Part shown: piece after piece, positions 15,526 to 17,665 of the stretch | Position numbering within the stretch: position 1 is the first letter of the stretch | Layout: each line of letters starts with the position of its first letter | NCBI GenBank assembly: GCA_902805995.1 | Contig: CADCUU010000138.1 | Span: 1-17,665, forward strand | DNA length: 17,665 nucleotides | Direction of reading: 5' to 3' | Source of the DNA: an uncultured Rubellimicrobium sp. | GTDB lineage: Bacteria; Pseudomonadota; Alphaproteobacteria; Rhodobacterales; Rhodobacteraceae | Position numbers and translations under genes: made by a program | Notes under the pieces: model-generated | Told to the model about the DNA's origin: nothing | What the model saw: only the letters and a program-made list of their open reading frames with translations | Databases searched by the model: none

Positions 15526-15908
15526 TGTTCTCGAGGATCTGGCGGACGGGAATGGGCAGGGTGAGGCCGCCTGACTGGCACCGGCGGACAAGAAAACCTG
15601 TGTCGGGCCTCGGTCGCGAGGGGTTGTGGCCAGGACACGAAACGGCGCTGGCGTCGATTGGCGGACGCGGCGAGGTACGCCTTCGCAACAAACCCCTCGT
15701 GGCGAACCTCAGGAGCGCGGCGTCCGAATACCTCGGTGCGAGGGGCTTGAAGGCGGCAATGCCGGGATGGCTGTGGCGCAGTGGCTGGAGCGCTCTGCAC
15801 CGCAGCGCCTAACGGCTCTTAGCGAAGGTGCCCCTGCTGCGACAGAGCTATAGGGCTGGACCCCTTCGGGGCCGAATAGGCCGCCCCACTCAGACGCGCG
15901 TCCAGAGC
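15526..15908. other. Long non-coding region between convergent genes, with hairpins
   Basis: This 383-base stretch after the slt hairpin and before rsmD holds no convincing gene; the short frames inside it have no recognisable protein features. It does contain a 9-base long-range complementarity, CGAGGGGTT (15617-15625) with AACCCCTCG (15691-15699). It also contains a CCTCG/CGAGG hairpin (15731-15743), a CTGC/GCAG hairpin (15795-15805), a CCCC-ttc-GGGG hairpin (15861-15871) and a perfect 10-base palindrome GACGCGCGTC (15893-15902). The motifs I know for RNase P RNA, tmRNA, SRP RNA and tRNA were looked for and not found. It may be an unrecognised structured RNA, a decayed gene, or simply spacer. 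Confidence 0.4.
15861..15871 (-). terminator. Short hairpin downstream of rsmD
   Basis: CCCC-ttc-GGGG forms a compact stem-loop 38 bases beyond the rsmD stop on the minus strand (reading CCCCGAAGGGG). On that strand it can extend by two G-C pairs across a bulge. No T-run follows, so it is only a possible terminator. Confidence 0.25.
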
Positions 15909-16469
15909 CTAATCGGCCCGAAGCAGCGTCACCACCGTTCCGCCATAGCTCCGCCGGTCGAGGAACGTGGTCCCGGCCAGGGGCATCATCGGCCCCGCCT
16001 CCTCCCAGACCACCACGGCCCCGGGTGCGAGCCAGCCTCCCTGAATCGCCCCTCCAAGGGCCTGCTGCCCCAGTCTTTTGCCATAAGGCGGGTCGAGAAA
16101 AACCAGCGTGAACGGCTCCCCCGTCTGTGCCGCCAGCTTCGTCGCATCCACGGCCAGAAGTCGCGCCTGCCCGTCGCGCTTCGCACGCTCGATATTGTTG
16201 CGGATCAGCCGCTGCCCGGCGCGCCCGTCCTCGACAAGCACTGCCTCTGCCGCGCCGCGCGACAGCGCCTCCAGCGACAGCGCACCCGTCCCGGCGAAGA
16301 GGTCGAGCACCCGCGCGCCCTCCACGACCTCGCCGAAGCGCCCGCCGTCGAGCAGGTTGAAGATCGCCTCGCGCACCCGGTCGCTGGTGGGCCGCAGATG
16401 GGCCGCCGCGTCGCCCTCGCCGACCTCGGCAAGGCGCAGGCCCCGGTTCTCGCCTCCGACTATCCTCAC
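15909..16469 (-). CDS. rsmD: 16S rRNA (guanine(966)-N(2))-methyltransferase RsmD
   Basis: A 186-residue Rossmann-fold RNA methyltransferase that makes m2G966 in 16S rRNA of the small ribosomal subunit. It begins with the family opening MRIVGGENRGLRL and has LRPTSDRVREAIFNLL (25-40). The SAM-binding DLFAGTG is at 56-62 and the catalytic DPPYG at 126-130. Length is normal. The start is a GTG at 16469: the family-conserved N-terminus begins exactly there, and the next upstream GTG is closed by a stop. No good Shine-Dalgarno lies at normal spacing, and the gene follows the flavoprotein gene after only ten bases, so it probably relies on coupled translation within that transcript. Confidence 0.93.
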   Translation of the reverse strand: MRIVGGENRGLRLAEVGEGDAAAHLRPTSDRVREAIFNLLDGGRFGEVVEGARVLDLFAGTGALSLEALSRGAAEAVLVEDGRAGQRLIRNNIERAKRDGQARLLAVDATKLAAQTGEPFTLVFLDPPYGKRLGQQALGGAIQGGWLAPGAVVVWEEAGPMMPLAGTTFLDRRSYGGTVVTLLRAD

Positions 16470-16479
16470 GGCGCGGGTC

Positions 16480-17665
16480 TCACGCCTTCAGGAGCGCCTT
16501 GAGGTCCGTCGCCGCATTCGTGAGCAGGTCCGGTGCCGGCGACTTTCCGGCCTCGATGAGCCGCTTGCCCACCATGTAGGCCCGCGAATCGTTCATCGCG
16601 TCCACCGCCACGAGCCGGTCGCCGCAGTAGTACCAGTGGGAAAGCCCTTCGCCGGCCTGCCGGACATAGACCCGGTCATAGCCCGTGTTCAGCCCTGCGA
16701 TCTGGAGCTTGGTGTCGTACTGGTCCGACCAGAACCACGGCGCGGCGACATAAGGCGTCTCGGCCCCCATGATGTTGCGCGCGACCGTCTCGGCCTGGTC
16801 GATGGCGTTGCCCACCGATTCGAGCCGGATGCGCCCCTCCCCGTGCGGGAAGGACGCGCAGTCCCCCGCCGCCCAGACATGGGGCGCCGAGGTGCGGCCA
16901 TGCGCGTCGGTCCGGATGCCGTTCTCGACCTCGATCCCGGCGCTTTCGGCGAGCTTGGTGTTGGGGACGATCCCCACGCCCACGAGCACGAGGTCCACCG
17001 GAAGCTCCTCTCCCGTGGACAGGAGCGCGGCCCGGACATGGCCCGCCTCGCCCAACAGCCGGTCGAGGCCCACGCTTTCGCGAATCTCCACGCCCATTCC
17101 CGCATGCAGGGAGCGGAAGTAGTCCGACGTCTCGGGCGAGGCCACGCGTTGCAGGATGCGCGGCGCCATCTCGATCAGCGTAACCTTGAGGCCGCGCTTG
17201 GCGCAGACCGCCGCCGCCTCCAGCCCGATGTAGCCGCCGCCCACCACAAGGACGTGCCGCCCCGGCACCATCTCGGGCGCAAGACGGTCCGCGTCGCGGA
17301 TGTCGCGCATCACAAGGACGCCGCCCAGGTCGCCCCCGATGGCGGCAGGCAGCTTGCGCGGCGACGATCCCGTGGTCAGCACCAACTCGTCGTAGGGGAT
17401 CTCCGCCCCGGTCACGAGGCCAACGACCTGCCGCCCGGTGTCGATGCTCGCCACCTCCGCACCCAGCCGCAGGTCGATCCCGTGCTCGGGGTAGAAGCTC
17501 TCGGGCCGCAGGAAGAGCCGCTCCTTGGGGCTCTCCCCCAGAAGGTAGTCCTTGGAGAGGGGAGGGCGCTGATAGGGGGGGTGCGGCTCGGCGCCGACCA
17601 GGGTGATCTGTCCCTCGAACCCGTCCGCCCGGAGGCGCGCCACAAGGGCAAGCCCCGCCTGACCC
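16480..17665 (-). CDS. FAD-dependent ferredoxin-reductase-like oxidoreductase (N-terminus cut by window edge)
   Basis: The visible 394 residues are a pyridine-nucleotide-disulfide-type flavoprotein of the putidaredoxin/rhodocoxin reductase group. The reading frame continues to the window end, where GQAGLAL, the tail of the FAD-binding GxGxxG motif, is cut off; the GTG at 17643 is therefore internal. PYQRPPLSKDYL (FAD contact), the NAD-binding VVGGGYIGLEAA (about residue 140 of the visible part), WAAGDCASFP (second FAD motif), and a C-terminal Reductase_C domain starting around APWFWSDQYDTKLQIAG are all present. The group passes electrons from NAD(P)H to a [2Fe-2S] ferredoxin serving an oxygenase or P450. 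No ferredoxin or oxygenase is in the window, so the partner is unknown. It lies ten bases ahead of rsmD. Confidence 0.9.
   Translation of the reverse strand, partial: GQAGLALVARLRADGFEGQITLVGAEPHPPYQRPPLSKDYLLGESPKERLFLRPESFYPEHGIDLRLGAEVASIDTGRQVVGLVTGAEIPYDELVLTTGSSPRKLPAAIGGDLGGVLVMRDIRDADRLAPEMVPGRHVLVVGGGYIGLEAAAVCAKRGLKVTLIEMAPRILQRVASPETSDYFRSLHAGMGVEIRESVGLDRLLGEAGHVRAALLSTGEELPVDLVLVGVGIVPNTKLAESAGIEVENGIRTDAHGRTSAPHVWAAGDCASFPHGEGRIRLESVGNAIDQAETVARNIMGAETPYVAAPWFWSDQYDTKLQIAGLNTGYDRVYVRQAGEGLSHWYYCGDRLVAVDAMNDSRAYMVGKRLIEAGKSPAPDLLTNAATDLKALLKA

Noticed and set aside
15774..15793. tRNA D-arm-like sequence (TG-GCGC-A...A-GCGC) suggesting a tRNA gene or integration site
   Set aside because: The following bases do not form a seven-base anticodon loop on a five-pair stem, no T-arm is present, and the preceding seven bases have no acceptor partner. 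At most it is a chance match or a very decayed fragment.
15626..15853. 75-codon open frame in the slt-rsmD gap
   Set aside because: No ribosome site, no recognisable domain, and it runs through the hairpins; in DNA this GC-rich open frames of this size arise by chance.
15526..15908. RNase P RNA, tmRNA (permuted alphaproteobacterial form), SRP RNA or 6S RNA
   Set aside because: The conserved RNase P core (GAGGAAAGTC), the tmRNA tRNA-like T-arm and the SRP GGAAG signature were not found on either strand; a short CCGAATAGG at about 15872-15880 is not enough. I cannot judge 6S by eye.
1..17665. Mobile elements, CRISPR arrays, defence or secondary-metabolite systems
   Set aside because: No transposase, integrase, long direct repeat array or cluster of unfamiliar genes was seen; nearly all coding sequence belongs to known core families.

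Overview
The window is a GC-rich (roughly two-thirds G+C or more), gene-dense stretch of what looks like an alphaproteobacterial chromosome, most likely the Rhodobacteraceae/Roseobacter group. The assignment rests on the gene families, the GC-rich third codon positions and the remembered neighbourhood style of that group, not on a database search. It reads as core, vertically inherited housekeeping DNA. I see no insertion sequence, prophage, CRISPR array, toxin-antitoxin pair, restriction system or defence island, and no convincing undescribed system.

Left part (1-4871): the last codons of an upstream gene, then a stand-alone Lon substrate-binding-domain protein overlapping a Trm112-family protein (ATGA overlap). 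A UbiH/UbiF-type flavin hydroxylase follows on the minus strand, divergent from an amidase. A terminator-like hairpin and a candidate promoter precede a DapC-type aminotransferase.

Middle (4873-9952): ftsK follows dapC after one base and probably shares its transcript. A strong hairpin separates it from lolA. LolA converges on a small lipoprotein with a lysozyme-like transglycosylase fold, which is divergent from hspQ.

Right-middle (9953-15468): a base-paired intergenic element, then msrC (free methionine-R-sulfoxide reductase) overlapping a two-domain GFA protein, then an RluA-type pseudouridine synthase. dapA lies on the minus strand, divergent from a large periplasmic Slt-type transglycosylase. 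Two overlapping inverted repeats sit between dapA and slt, over both candidate -35 regions.

Right end (15469-17665): a 440-base convergent intergenic region with several hairpins and one long-range complementarity but no recognisable gene, then rsmD and, upstream of it on the minus strand, a ferredoxin-reductase-like flavoprotein cut by the window edge.

Functional themes are cell envelope and division (dapC and dapA make the diaminopimelate precursor of peptidoglycan; two transglycosylases cut it; LolA carries lipoproteins; FtsK works at the septum), protein and redox quality control (Lon-domain protein, HspQ, MsrC, GFA) and RNA modification (RluA, RsmD, possibly Trm112). The points most worth a second look are a thrice-repeated acidic (D/E)SFD motif in the FtsK linker, the unexplained 15526-15908 region, the possible operator between dapA and slt, the structured hspQ-msrC gap, the tandem GFA protein and the ambiguous rluA start.
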